A DNA stretch of 56,185 nt from Flavobacterium sp. (lineage in GTDB: Bacteria; Bacteroidota; Bacteroidia; Flavobacteriales; Flavobacteriaceae). The translations under genes were made by a program, and so were the position numbers. Numbering within the stretch: position 1 is the first letter of the stretch; the number at the start of each line of letters is the position of its first letter. The stretch spans positions 1 through 56,185 of the forward strand of contig NZ_JAGKWP010000003.1 in the NCBI RefSeq assembly GCF_021151785.1. Reading direction: 5' to 3'. Under the pieces are notes generated by a model that saw nothing but the letters and a program-made list of their open reading frames with translations, made no database searches and had not been told where the DNA came from. Positions 18,501 to 27,535 of this stretch are shown one piece after another.

Positions 18501-20315
18501 TGTTGACCAATTTCCAAAAGTTCCACCTGTACAAGAAGAACGAACATGTAAGTAATATACTGTTTGTGGAGTTAATCCTGAAGCTATATAAAAAGTAGAT
18601 GTAGTCGCAGTTCCTGATGCTGGAGGTGTAGCAGATGTAGTAACTGCATATTCATACCCTAAAGCTCCACCATTAGACATATCATTCCAAGAAGTATTCG
18701 CACCAGATGAAGTAACACCACTAACAATTAAACCTGTCATGTCAGGGCATAAAGGTGTTAATCTGATTTGGAAATTATCTATTGAAAAATCAATATCAGC
18801 ACCTCCATCATTTGAACCTTCAACCGCATGAAATGCAATTCTAATATTTTGACCTGCATAAGCACTTAAATCAATAACATTTGTTATTCCCGTATTTGAA
18901 GGCTGATTAGTCCCATTATAAGTATACAAAGCTGTCCAACCTGTAGTTGAACCTCCAGTAGCAATTAAAACTTCAATATAATCATCCGATTCCCATTGAG
19001 TCGTAGGAGCAGTTGTACTAGCATATTGTGTAGCAGCAGCATCAAACTTTAACTCATAACCTGAGGCTGGAATATTGATTACGGGAGAAATGACCCAATC
19101 ATTAGCTCCTGTTGTATAAATATTATTACTAATTGCACCTGTTGTACCATTATTAGCAAAACCATCTGCAGCCCACCCTGAACCAGTAGTCGCTGTTGGT
19201 CCAGTTGTTAAATTCCCACCAAACATATTTATCCAACATGTGGGTAAAAAAGTATTAAAAGGCTCTAAAATTGGGGCATTTAAAATACTTGGAGACAATA
19301 CTAACGCTGTTGATGCCGCTGTATTACCTGAACAAGTTACTTCACAATAATATGTATTAGTAGAAGTAATAGAGGATACAACATAAGTAGAAGCATTTGC
19401 TCCACTAATAGCTACTCCATTTAAATACCATTGATAGGTTAATCCAGTACCCATGTTTGTATTTTGTAAAGACAATGTAACAGATGCCCCATAGCATGGA
19501 TTAGCAACAGAAGCAAGAGTATTACCTGGAGCTGGAGTTCCTGAACAAGGTAATGGAGGTGACCATAAAAGTGTCAAACCATTTGATGGAAAATTTGTTG
19601 CAGTTGAAAAACTATTAGCTGATGTATTTAATGTACCTGAGGTTGAAGGTGAGGCAAAACTAGTAAAAACTCTATTATTAAAGTCAGCATTTGTAGAACC
19701 TCTTAATCCAATTTGCCTATTTGAAGTACCTGTAACAGCCGTTGAACCAATAGCAAAACTTCCTGGACCATAAACCACCTTAACTAAATTTCCATTTTCA
19801 ACCAGCCTAACTTGGAAACTGAATCCATAAGCATTTGTTGTACTAGTCGAATAAGCAGGTCTAAAATCTTTCCACTCAAAAACAATTTCTCTATCTGGAG
19901 CATTCCCTACAACATCCCATTTCATTTCACCTGTTCTAGAACCAAGATTAAAAAAAGTATTTAAATCACCACCAAAAGCAGAAATAATACCTGTAGCTGT
20001 AGAAGCAGTACTTATTGGGGTTGATGTAGTTGTTGAGGGTGCTGTAGCTCCCAGTGAAAGGAAACCATTTCCATTCATGTAGACAGTAGACACTGAAGTA
20101 CCATTAAAAGTAAAGTTAAATGGCAAGTTAATTGCTGAAGAGTTGTAACTATCCATAGATCCTGCAATTGAATTTGCAGTTGCAGTTGCTAACACAGTTC
20201 CACCTGACAAAGGAGTAAACGTGCTATTGCTTTGCGAAAAAGAATAGTTTGATACCTGAGCATTAATTTGCCAACTTAAAAATAAGGCTATTAACCAAAA
20301 AGTAATTTTTTTCAT
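15501..20315 (-). CDS. Giant T9SS-secreted adhesin-like protein with FN3 and cleaved-adhesin modules
   Basis: A 1604-residue cell-surface or secreted protein. Approximate domains: signal peptide 1-19; an N-terminal beta domain to 250; an Ig-like segment 257-338; cleaved-adhesin (choice-of-anchor J) modules at 347-518, 618-762, 865-1030 and 1130-1292; and fibronectin type III modules at 521-612, 765-855, 1034-1126 and 1295-1380. After a PPC-like domain at about 1385-1518 comes the T9SS type A sorting domain from about 1527 (FVAYPNPVKDVLNLSYSS through IHTIKVIKQ). Three of the FN3 copies are nearly identical. The protein should be exported by Sec, then by the type IX system, with the sorting domain removed. 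It has a close paralogue at 20541-24470. It probably mediates adhesion or substrate binding; no catalytic domain is visible. Confidence 0.88.
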   Translation of the reverse strand: MKKITFWLIALFLSWQINAQVSNYSFSQSNSTFTPLSGGTVLATATANSIAGSMDSYNSSAINLPFNFTFNGTSVSTVYMNGNGFLSLGATAPSTTTSTPISTASTATGIISAFGGDLNTFFNLGSRTGEMKWDVVGNAPDREIVFEWKDFRPAYSTSTTNAYGFSFQVRLVENGNLVKVVYGPGSFAIGSTAVTGTSNRQIGLRGSTNADFNNRVFTSFASPSTSGTLNTSANSFSTATNFPSNGLTLLWSPPLPCSGTPAPGNTLASVANPCYGASVTLSLQNTNMGTGLTYQWYLNGVAISGANASTYVVSSITSTNTYYCEVTCSGNTAASTALVLSPSILNAPILEPFNTFLPTCWINMFGGNLTTGPTATTGSGWAADGFANNGTTGAISNNIYTTGANDWVISPVINIPASGYELKFDAAATQYASTTAPTTQWESDDYIEVLIATGGSTTGWTALYTYNGTNQPSNTGITNVIDLSAYAGQNIRIAFHAVEGSNDGGADIDFSIDNFQIRLTPLCPDMTGLIVSGVTSSGANTSWNDMSNGGALGYEYAVTTSATPPASGTATTSTFYIASGLTPQTVYYLHVRSSCTGGTFGNWSTITFTTACGEVTSFIQNFDTVTTPAFPNCWFKVGTTGTVNTQNSSSSSTPNCLYIYGSSATNQAIVRTIPVSNLGAGTHRFKFKMRANFTVGGILELGYLTNPTDSNSFVAFTSFTASSLTYADYVYNVPAGTYSNYPAFRHTGSPANSILVDDVVWEALPSCPDMTGLVVSGVTAFGANTSWDDMSNGGALGYEYAVTTSATPPASGTATTSTFYVASGLTPQTVYYLHVRSSCTGGTFGNWSTISFTTACAPVTVFPVLEPFATFLPSCWLKGDNGTLTAGPATLGTNSWAADGFGNLGTTGAIKYNIYLASANDWIISPQYTIPASGYELRFNAAATNYGLTTAVTNWESDDFVEVLVSTTGTDNWSVLYTYNNSNVPAPTGTMNVIDLDSYAGQTVRFAYRAVEGTADGSADIDFFVDDFEIRLSPTCPDMTGLVVSGVTAFGANTSWNDMSNGGALGYEYAVTTSATPPTSGTATTSTFYVASGLSPQTVYYLHVRATCSSGVYGNWSTITFTTACAPITALPWNEGFEGLTTVGTTNFPSCWFKENGDWTSQNTNGTYSTANTGTKYIRNSWSATNEFIWTPGFDLVAGTSYDFSSFIQGDNGTGWAVDYFVNTTQNSTGATQIGSTYNVPGTGSTYAAQAYNKVTATFVPTTTGTYYFAVRVNQPSSSPWYVSFDDFALELTPACPSPNSNTITSLTPTSATITWNTTSGAYEYVIDNLAANPTTAGTAITTNTYSPSSLTPNTVYYVHVRSNCNGSLSPWYTFMFTTPLVPPANDNCSGAIVLTPGATFNTNPLTANLTGATNSNPPAPGCASFAGGDVWYSVVVPASGSITIETGGTFTGGDTGMAVYSGTCGNLVLVSCDDDSSSNGSYSLISLTNRTAGEILYVNTWQYNTGVSTISYQISAYDASLSSSSFDMSSFVAYPNPVKDVLNLSYSSTITNVKVTNLLGQQVINKNANDTNVQVNMADLAVGTYIVNISSGDLIHTIKVIKQ
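16935..18750 (-). repeat. Three near-identical FN3-coding repeats in the 1604-residue adhesin
   Basis: Repeat copies of about 270 bases lie near 18481-18750, 17750-18021 and 16935-17213, separated by cleaved-adhesin modules. Each encodes CPDMTGL, SWxDMSNGGALGYEYAVTTS and TPQTVYYLHVR with only scattered changes. The DNA also stays close between copies, which implies recent duplication or gene conversion. Confidence 0.8.
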
Positions 20316-20489
20316 TTTAAGTTTATTATATTGTTAATTGAATGTAAAAGAAATAATTTATTTCTACATCCTAAAATTTTACAACAATATTTTTTAAACA
20401 AAAAACTACAGTAAAAAAGAAAAGAACTACAAAACGAAAGGAATTTAAAAAATTTTAACTTTTTTTTGTAAAAAATGAATTTTTATAAC

Positions 20490-20518
20490 AAAAAAGTCCC
20501 GATTATTAGTCGGGACTT
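20490..20518 (-). terminator. Intrinsic terminator of the 1309-residue adhesin gene
   Basis: The stem AAGTCCCGA (20494-20502) pairs with 20510-20518 and a T run follows on the minus strand. The core matches the terminator of the paralogous downstream gene. Confidence 0.85.
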
Positions 20519-20540
20519 CTCTGACTAACAATAAAGAAAC

Positions 20541-23500
20541 TTATTGTTTAACTACCTTGATAGTATGAATCATATCGCCAGAAGTTACATTTACTATATA
20601 AGTACCTACAGCTAAATCAGCCATACTTACTTGAACATTAGTATCATTCACATTCTTATTAATTACTTGCTGTCCTAGTAAGTTAGTTACCTTAACATTT
20701 GTAATTGTAGAAGAGTAAGATAAATTCAACACATCTTTTACTGGATTTGGATAAGCTACAAAATTAGTAGTATCAAATGAAGATGTAATCAAAGTTGTAT
20801 CAACAGTAAAATCTAAAGTAACACCATATGAACCACTATAACAAGGCGCAGGAGGAACTTGACCTGTATCCGCTGTACCAATTCTCATTCTATGTAACCC
20901 TGAAGGTGCTGTTAATGGCATTGTGAAAGAAGCATCAACCGTATTAGGAGAAGTTGAAGTAGATGCAATACCTGTTTTAACTAATTCTCCAGCATCATCA
21001 AAATCATAATCGTTATTAAAATCAATCCAAATATTAATATCATACGAGTATCCCGTAGAGAAAGTCAATTGAATATTAGCATTAGCTCCTGAATTAATAA
21101 CATTTGGCGTTGCAGTATTATCAACATAGGTTACATCAGCAATTACATAAGGATTAGAACCTATTATTGCATTCGTTATCCCTGAACCATCATTTGAAGT
21201 TGGCACTGATGCACAATAACATCCATTAACAGCAGTAGTAAATGATTGTTCAACGCAACCAGTTGCTGAACCAATTGCATTGTAAGGAACTACTTTCCAG
21301 AAATATTGTGTGTTATAATTGCCATTAAAAGTATATGAAGTTCCTACAACTGGAGTTGCATTAGCTATATTTGAACCTCCTGATGTTGTTCCAATAGTAA
21401 CGTAATAACCTGTCGCTGTAGACTCAGCAGCCCAAGATAAAGTTGTTGGAAAGTTTCCACAAGATGTATTTATTGTTGCTGTTAACCCAGTTGTACAAGC
21501 AGGTGGAGTTGATGGGGTTAGTTTCAATTCAAAATTATCAAAATTAATTCCATTAGGAGCAAAATCTGCAACAACATGAACCCCAAAAGAATAATCTCCT
21601 GAAACTGTAGGAGTAAATTGATGTGTAACTAATGTCCAAGCAGGGTTTTGATAACCTGTAACTGTAGATAAAGTTGTTGTCATACCTGTACTTGTTTGAC
21701 TTGTACCTACGCCAACAGTAATATCATATCCAACTGTAGTGTCGTTAGTTCTAACATAATAGCTAAAAGTATAAGAAGTCCCAGCTGTCAATGAAAAAGT
21801 TGGTGTAAATGCCCAGCCATCTGTACCCCAAGTTCTTCTCAATGAATTAGCGCCACTATAAGCGGTTGGTGAAGTTGAAATTGACCAAGTACTAGTTACG
21901 TTTGTATATCCCCAACAAGAAGGGAAGATATTAGTACCAGTAGTCAATGAGTCAAAATTCTCTAACCAAGGTATAGAAGTAATTGGTAAACATGTTGTTG
22001 TAAAGCTTGTAGATGCCCAATTTCCAAAAAGTCCACCACCACATGAAGATCTCACATGTAGATAATAAACCGTTTGAGGCAATAAACTTGATGCGGCATA
22101 AAATGTTGATGTTGTTGCTGTTCCAGAGGTAGGTGGTGTCGGTGAAGTTGTTATTGCGTACTCATAACCAGTAGCTCCTGAACCTGACATGTCATTCCAA
22201 GATGTATTTGCAGTTGTTGCTGTCACACCACTAACAGTTAAACCTGTTTGATCAGGACACGTTGGCGATAATCTAATTTGAAAATTATCAATAAAAAATT
22301 CTAAATCAGCAGCTCCATTATTGGTCCCTTCTACAACACGATACGCAAATCTAACAGATTGACCAGCATAAGAATCTAAATCTATTACATTCGTTGTTCC
22401 TGTTGGTGCTGGTACATTTGAATTATTGTAAGTATACAAAACTGTCCAGTTAGTTGTTCCTGTTGAACTCACTAAAACTTCAACAAAGTCATCTGCTTCC
22501 CAGTTTGTAACAACTGTTGTTGCACCATAATTAGCTGCGGCAGCATCAAACTTAAGCTCATATCCAGAAGTCGGTATAGAATATTCAGGAGAAATTATCC
22601 AATCATTCGCAGCAGCCATCCAAATATTATAAGCAAAAGAACCTGTTGTACCTACATTTCCAAAACCATCACTGTAAAATCCATTTGTACCAAATGTAGC
22701 TGGACCTGTTGTCAAATCACCATTGTCGCCTTTAATCCAACATGCACTTGGTAAAAAAGTATTAAATGGTTCCAAAACAGGAAATGTTGTAACTGGAGCA
22801 CATGCCGTTGTAAATGAAATTGGTCCAATCCAAGGACTAGAATCAGAAGAAGAACAATAAGATCTTACAAAAAAGTAATACGTTGTATTCGCTGTTAATG
22901 AACTTAATGCTACATAACTATTAGATACATCTGTACCAGAACCTGTTGGAACAGTATTTGTAGTTGAAAGCACATACTGATAACCTAGAGCAGGTGCTGA
23001 TGAAGGTGCATTCCATGAAACATTTGCAGTGTAAGCAGTAATTGAAGAACTTACTAATCCAGAAGGCTCTGTACAAGTTGGGATATTTTCAACTGTAACG
23101 TCATCAACTGCAATATACCAACCATCAGCTGGAGCATTCTCTCTAGCAAAGGCAATATAAACTAAACCTGTGTAAGGAGTTAAATCAACAATATATTCAG
23201 TATAGGTTGTAGTTATCTGAGTTGTTGATAGAGATAATAATGTTGTAGTAAAATCAGGTATAGTTTTACCCCCTGTAGAAATTTTAACTTCTAAATTATC
23301 TGGCTCACCATTACTGTAATGTCTAACCCAAAATTTTAATCTCTTTGGAGTTGTTCCTAAATTAAACTGAGGTGAAACTAAGTAATCGTTATTTGATGTG
23401 GCATAATCCGTATATAATTGAGCTGATTGACCACTTCTAGGTATTGTAGTACCATTCAAACTCCAAGAATTAGCATCTGCATTTCCGTTAATAACAGACC

Positions 23501-24470
23501 AACATGCCTTTGAAGTAGAATCAGTATTAAAAGTCTCTAGAAACGGATAAGTATTAACAGCTACACAAGCTGTTGTAAAAGAAATTGGACCAGCCCAACC
23601 GCTAAAAGAACCACCACAATTAGTTCTAACAAATAAATAATAGGTTGTATTTGGTAATAAACTAGAAAGCAATGCATAAACATTAGTTGTTGCAGTACCA
23701 GAACCTGTTGGAGCAGTACTTGATGTAGAAACTGAGTATTCATAACCCGATGCTAAACCAGATGTTGATGAATCCCAAGACACATTAGCTGAATTAGATG
23801 TAATACCAGAAGAAACTAAGTTCAACGGAGCTAAACACGAAGCTAAATTACCAACTGCTACTAACAATGGTCTAGAAGTTGAAACACCTCCATTAAAAGT
23901 TGGTATAGTAGCAATTGTACAAGGCGAAGCCTCTGTATCACTATAAAAATAAGCTGAACCATTGAAAGTTAATGTTGAATTAGCACATCTAACATTTTCT
24001 GTGTAAGTTCCAGTAGACACACCACCACAAACCTCAACTATAATATTTGAAGTTCCATCCCATACAAAAGGGGTTGACAAAGTAAACATATTATTGCCTG
24101 TTGCGCTAGGCGTGAAATCTGTTGGACCATAAACAACCGAAGCCCCGGTCTCAAAAGTTGAAGTCAAAACAGTCGAAGTAGTAGACTTCATCGAAATTTT
24201 ATAACCTTCTTCAAGCGTACTTACCCCAATACTTGTGACAACCCAACCTAGTTCTGTAATTGGTCCTGCCACCAAACCCGCAGCGGACAATTCAGATGCC
24301 AAATAAAGATATTGAGCCCTACCTGTTTTGTAATAATCCTGTAGAGGTGAAGGATATCCCGTAGTAGTATTTGGTGTTCCATCATCTACACCCACAATTA
24401 CCGTTCCAGTCTGAGCATTTAACTGCCAACATGCGAAAAGAACAAATAACCACAAAGTAAATTTTTTCAT
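20541..24470 (-). CDS. Large T9SS-secreted adhesin-like protein with GEVED domain
   Basis: A 1309-residue surface or secreted protein and paralogue of the next leftward gene. Approximate domains: signal peptide 1-19 (LFACWQLNAQ); an N-terminal beta domain to 210; FN3 modules at 211-297, 465-557, 736-823 and 988-1080; and cleaved-adhesin modules at 308-462, 558-734 and 832-985. A GEVED-type domain at 1081-1221 contains IWIDFNNDYDFDDAGE, and the T9SS type A sorting domain runs from about 1233 to the end. The sorting domain and the module at 558-823 closely match those of the 1604-residue protein, so the pair arose by duplication. The GEVED segment is acidic and calcium-binding in appearance. 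Likely roles are adhesion or polymer binding. Confidence 0.88.
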   Translation of the reverse strand: MKKFTLWLFVLFACWQLNAQTGTVIVGVDDGTPNTTTGYPSPLQDYYKTGRAQYLYLASELSAAGLVAGPITELGWVVTSIGVSTLEEGYKISMKSTTSTVLTSTFETGASVVYGPTDFTPSATGNNMFTLSTPFVWDGTSNIIVEVCGGVSTGTYTENVRCANSTLTFNGSAYFYSDTEASPCTIATIPTFNGGVSTSRPLLVAVGNLASCLAPLNLVSSGITSNSANVSWDSSTSGLASGYEYSVSTSSTAPTGSGTATTNVYALLSSLLPNTTYYLFVRTNCGGSFSGWAGPISFTTACVAVNTYPFLETFNTDSTSKACWSVINGNADANSWSLNGTTIPRSGQSAQLYTDYATSNNDYLVSPQFNLGTTPKRLKFWVRHYSNGEPDNLEVKISTGGKTIPDFTTTLLSLSTTQITTTYTEYIVDLTPYTGLVYIAFARENAPADGWYIAVDDVTVENIPTCTEPSGLVSSSITAYTANVSWNAPSSAPALGYQYVLSTTNTVPTGSGTDVSNSYVALSSLTANTTYYFFVRSYCSSSDSSPWIGPISFTTACAPVTTFPVLEPFNTFLPSACWIKGDNGDLTTGPATFGTNGFYSDGFGNVGTTGSFAYNIWMAAANDWIISPEYSIPTSGYELKFDAAAANYGATTVVTNWEADDFVEVLVSSTGTTNWTVLYTYNNSNVPAPTGTTNVIDLDSYAGQSVRFAYRVVEGTNNGAADLEFFIDNFQIRLSPTCPDQTGLTVSGVTATTANTSWNDMSGSGATGYEYAITTSPTPPTSGTATTSTFYAASSLLPQTVYYLHVRSSCGGGLFGNWASTSFTTTCLPITSIPWLENFDSLTTGTNIFPSCWGYTNVTSTWSISTSPTAYSGANSLRRTWGTDGWAFTPTFSLTAGTSYTFSYYVRTNDTTVGYDITVGVGTSQTSTGMTTTLSTVTGYQNPAWTLVTHQFTPTVSGDYSFGVHVVADFAPNGINFDNFELKLTPSTPPACTTGLTATINTSCGNFPTTLSWAAESTATGYYVTIGTTSGGSNIANATPVVGTSYTFNGNYNTQYFWKVVPYNAIGSATGCVEQSFTTAVNGCYCASVPTSNDGSGITNAIIGSNPYVIADVTYVDNTATPNVINSGANANIQLTFSTGYSYDINIWIDFNNDYDFDDAGELVKTGIASTSTSPNTVDASFTMPLTAPSGLHRMRIGTADTGQVPPAPCYSGSYGVTLDFTVDTTLITSSFDTTNFVAYPNPVKDVLNLSYSSTITNVKVTNLLGQQVINKNVNDTNVQVSMADLAVGTYIVNVTSGDMIHTIKVVKQ

Positions 24471-24570
24471 ATTTTTTTTATTTATATGTTAGTATTTGTA
24501 AATATACTAAAATATATACATCTAAAATAAATGAAAACATTAACACCAACTCAAGTATCGACAAAATACT

Positions 24571-24588
24571 TTTTTTATCGATAAAAAA
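24571..24588. other. Perfect 18-base AT-rich palindrome upstream of the 1309-residue adhesin
   Basis: TTTTTTATCGATAAAAAA is fully symmetric around ATCGAT. It lies about 100 bases before ATG 24470 and just beyond the fabV terminator. It could be a regulator site or a weak second terminator; composition makes chance partly responsible. Confidence 0.35.
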
Positions 24589-24591
24589 CAA

Positions 24592-24619
24592 AAAAACCTG
24601 ATATTATTATCAGGTTTTT
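24592..24619. terminator. fabV: Terminator downstream of fabV
   Basis: Twelve-base arms AAAAACCTGATA (24592-24603) and TATCAGGTTTTT (24608-24619) flank a four-base loop. T runs exist on both strands; the functional direction here is leftward, after fabV. Confidence 0.85.
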
Positions 24620-24639
24620 AACAAATTTACTACAATTTG

Positions 24640-25833
24640 TTATTTATTTATACTTGGTATGAGAACCATCTCATTAGTATCAGCCTTGTAATCAATAGTA
24701 TCAAAACCAAAACCAAATAAGTTTAAAAATCCTTTTCTATACTCCTCTAAATCACCGTTTTTAGCTAAATTTTCAGTACTAATTGATTGCCATAATTGAG
24801 CAATTTCTGCTTGATAATGTGAACGCATTTCCCAATCGTCAATTCTGATTCTGCCTTTCTCATCTGTAGGAATTGAAGAACCTTTAAATAATCGGTCTGC
24901 ATATAAACGTTGCATTTGCTCAATGCAACCTTCATGACTTCCATCCTTCTTCATAATTTTAAATAATAAGGACATATATAAAGGAACTACTGGAATAGCA
25001 GAACTAGCTTGAGTAACTAAAGCTTTATTTACTGAAACATAGGCTTTACCATTAATATCTTTCAAATCCTCCGTAATTTCAAAAGCTGTAGCCTCTAAAT
25101 GATCTTTTGCCTTACCTATAGTTCCTTTTCTATAAACAGCTTCTGTTACTTCTGGACCAATGTATGAATAAGCGATCGTCATTGCTCCATTAGCAAGCAC
25201 ACCTGCTTTTTTCATCGCATCCATCCACATAGACCAATCTTCTCCCCCCATAACAACTACTGTATTATCAATATCTTCTTGAGTTGCTGGCTCAATACTT
25301 ACGTCAGAAACAACTCCTGAATGAAAATCAACTGTCTTATTAGTAAATTTTGCTCCGATAGGTTTTAATGTAGAACGATGTAAAACTCCTGTCTTTGGAT
25401 GCATACGCACTGGTGAAGCCAAACTATAAATTACTAAATCTACTTGTCCTAAATCTTGTTTTATCAAGTTAATAGTTTGTTGCTTAACTTCATCAGAAAA
25501 AGCATCTCCATTGATACTTTTAGCATATAAACCTGCCTTTTCTGCCTCAATTTCAAGAGCAGCTGAATTATACCAACCAGGAGTCGCTGTTTTACCAGGC
25601 GCTGGTTCTTTCTCAAAAAACACACCAATAGTTGCTGCATCACAACCAAAAGCACTTGTAATTCTTGATGCTAATCCAAAACCTGTGGAAGCGCCAATAA
25701 CTAGTACTTTTTTAGCTCCATTTATTTTCCCTTTTGATTTTACGTAGTCAATTTGATTTTTTACATTTTGCGCACAACCTTCTGGATGAGCCGTCAAACA
25801 TATAAATCCACGCATTCTTGGTTCAATGATCAT
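24640..25833 (-). CDS. fabV: Enoyl-ACP reductase, FabV type
   Basis: NADH-dependent trans-2-enoyl-ACP/CoA reductase for the last step of each fatty-acid elongation cycle, in the cytoplasm. The protein has 397 residues when started at ATG 25833 (MIIEPRMRGFICLTAHPEGC), the conserved FabV opening. The dinucleotide-binding loop VIGASTGFGLASR is near residue 50 and the catalytic Y-x8-K motif is YRKGTIGKAK near residue 235. A longer frame begins with TTG at 25878, upstream of the -7 element 25868-25875, and is rejected. FabV enzymes resist triclosan, so this may confer natural tolerance (inference). It is the last gene of the cluster that begins with dapA, but has its own promoter. Confidence 0.95.
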   Translation of the reverse strand: MIIEPRMRGFICLTAHPEGCAQNVKNQIDYVKSKGKINGAKKVLVIGASTGFGLASRITSAFGCDAATIGVFFEKEPAPGKTATPGWYNSAALEIEAEKAGLYAKSINGDAFSDEVKQQTINLIKQDLGQVDLVIYSLASPVRMHPKTGVLHRSTLKPIGAKFTNKTVDFHSGVVSDVSIEPATQEDIDNTVVVMGGEDWSMWMDAMKKAGVLANGAMTIAYSYIGPEVTEAVYRKGTIGKAKDHLEATAFEITEDLKDINGKAYVSVNKALVTQASSAIPVVPLYMSLLFKIMKKDGSHEGCIEQMQRLYADRLFKGSSIPTDEKGRIRIDDWEMRSHYQAEIAQLWQSISTENLAKNGDLEEYRKGFLNLFGFGFDTIDYKADTNEMVLIPSINK

Positions 25834-25867
25834 ATTCTTCGTTTTGTTTAGTTGTTCAAATTTTAAG

Positions 25868-25875
25868 CAAAAATA
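25868..25875 (-). promoter_or_regulatory. -7 element of fabV
   Basis: TATTTTTG on the minus strand matches TAnnTTTG exactly, 34 bases before ATG 25833. No TTG sits at the -33 position. Confidence 0.55.
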
Positions 25876-25881
25876 CAATTA

Positions 25882-27534
25882 TTAATTTAATAACGTCTTT
25901 GCATGATTGATGGCAGATTCCGTTAATTCTTTACCCGATAACATTTCTGCAATTTCTTTTATACGCTCTTCTTGTGATAAAACTACTATTTTTGACAATG
26001 TAGTTAGACCTTCATTATATTTAAAAACTTTGTAGTGCTGATTTCCTTTTGCTGCGATTTGTGGTAAATGTGTGATTGCAAAAACTTGCCTTTTAGCACT
26101 CATTCCTTTCATTATATCTCCCATTTTTAGAGCTATTTCTCCAGATACCCCGGTATCAATTTCATCAAAAATTATAGTAGGTAGTTTGGTATAATCAGCT
26201 AAAATTGATTTTATTGCCAACATAATTCTAGACATTTCTCCACCTGAAGCAACTTTTTTTATTAATCCAAAATTAGTTCCTTTATTTGCAGAGAATAGAA
26301 GTTCAACAATATCCTTTCCCGTATTCAAAAACGTCTCAGATGGAATTAAATTAATTTGAAATTTAGCATTTGGCATACCTAAATCTGTTAAAATTTCTTC
26401 AACCTTAATAGTCAGTTTAGGAATAGCCTCTTCCCTATTTTCTCTTAATACTAAAGCAATTTGACTAATTACCATTTCTTTTGTAGCTACATCTTGCTCT
26501 AGCTTTTGAATACAATTACTTAAATCTGAATTTCTATTAACCGTTATAGAAAGTGATTCTTGAATTTGAATTAATTCTTCTATTGAAGCAACTTGATGTT
26601 TCTTTTGTAAATCATAAATTGTCTGCAATCGAGAAGACACATAAGCAATTCGTTCAGGATCAAATACAACTTTTTCAGCAAGCATTTGACTTGTTTCAAC
26701 TATATCTTCCAATTCTATCAACGTTGATTGAAGTCGCTCAAATATTTCCTGATAACTACTGGAAAAATTTGTAATTTTAGAAAGCGCCTGTTTAGCATCT
26801 TTTAAAATTGAAATAAAACCAATCTGTTCTTCATTAGCAAAAGCAACCAATTTATTTAAACTTTCATTAATCAACTCAACATTATTCAAACTTTCAAGTT
26901 CACTTTCTAACTCTTTTTGCTCACCTGATTTAAGCTGAGCTTGTTCTAATTCATTTAATAAGAAAATATTATAATCTTGCTCTTTACTATTTTTGTCGCG
27001 TTCTATGAGTAAATTTTCTAACTCCTTCTGAGCTTTTTTATAGTATGCTAATTCTAAAGTGTACTGCTTGAGTAATTGAGAGTTATCCCCAATAGCGTCT
27101 ATAATAGCCAATTGATAATTTTGTTGTTCCAATTCTCTTGTTTCTTGCTGAGAATGAATATCAAGCAAATGCTCTGCAAGTAGTTGCACTTCTGCTAAGT
27201 TTACAGGAGTATCATTTACAAAAGCTCTAGATTTCCCTGAAGGAAGAATCTCTCTTCTTATAATTGTAGTATTTTCATAATCTAATCCTTGCTCTTCAAA
27301 TAAAGGAATAAGATTATACTTTTCAATTTGAAAAGTAGCCTCAACTACACACTTTTTTTCCTTATCTTTAAGAGAAGACAAATCAGCTCTATTCCCCATT
27401 ATCAATCCAAGTGCCCCTAAAAGAATAGACTTTCCAGCTCCTGTTTCACCAGTAATAGTAGAAAATTGATTAGAAAAATCAATTTCAAGATGCTCAATTA
27501 AAGCATAATTTTGAACAGACAAAGATAAAAGCAT
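25882..27534 (-). CDS. recN: DNA repair protein RecN
   Basis: An SMC-like ATPase that helps bring broken DNA ends together during recombinational repair. The 550-residue protein has the Walker A loop GETGAGKS at residues 29-36. A long coiled coil spans about 150-370 (rich in Glu, Leu and Lys), the ABC signature SGGEMSRIML is near 435, and Walker B IIFDEIDTGVSG is near 465. The length is typical. It begins one base after the stop of the PorD gene and ends just before the fabV promoter. The placement behind coaBC-porD is a conserved Flavobacteriia order. Confidence 0.95.
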   Translation of the reverse strand: MLLSLSVQNYALIEHLEIDFSNQFSTITGETGAGKSILLGALGLIMGNRADLSSLKDKEKKCVVEATFQIEKYNLIPLFEEQGLDYENTTIIRREILPSGKSRAFVNDTPVNLAEVQLLAEHLLDIHSQQETRELEQQNYQLAIIDAIGDNSQLLKQYTLELAYYKKAQKELENLLIERDKNSKEQDYNIFLLNELEQAQLKSGEQKELESELESLNNVELINESLNKLVAFANEEQIGFISILKDAKQALSKITNFSSSYQEIFERLQSTLIELEDIVETSQMLAEKVVFDPERIAYVSSRLQTIYDLQKKHQVASIEELIQIQESLSITVNRNSDLSNCIQKLEQDVATKEMVISQIALVLRENREEAIPKLTIKVEEILTDLGMPNAKFQINLIPSETFLNTGKDIVELLFSANKGTNFGLIKKVASGGEMSRIMLAIKSILADYTKLPTIIFDEIDTGVSGEIALKMGDIMKGMSAKRQVFAITHLPQIAAKGNQHYKVFKYNEGLTTLSKIVVLSQEERIKEIAEMLSGKELTESAINHAKTLLN

Positions 27535-27535
27535 A

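Noticed and set aside
16935..18750. Regular repeats resembling a CRISPR array at first sight
   Set aside because: Repeat units are about 270 bases, in frame and encode FN3 domains; spacers are coding modules of hundreds of bases.
20316..20540. Possible RNA gene in the 225 bases between the two adhesin genes
   Set aside because: Apart from the terminator it is A/T runs without a stable fold or promoter of its own.
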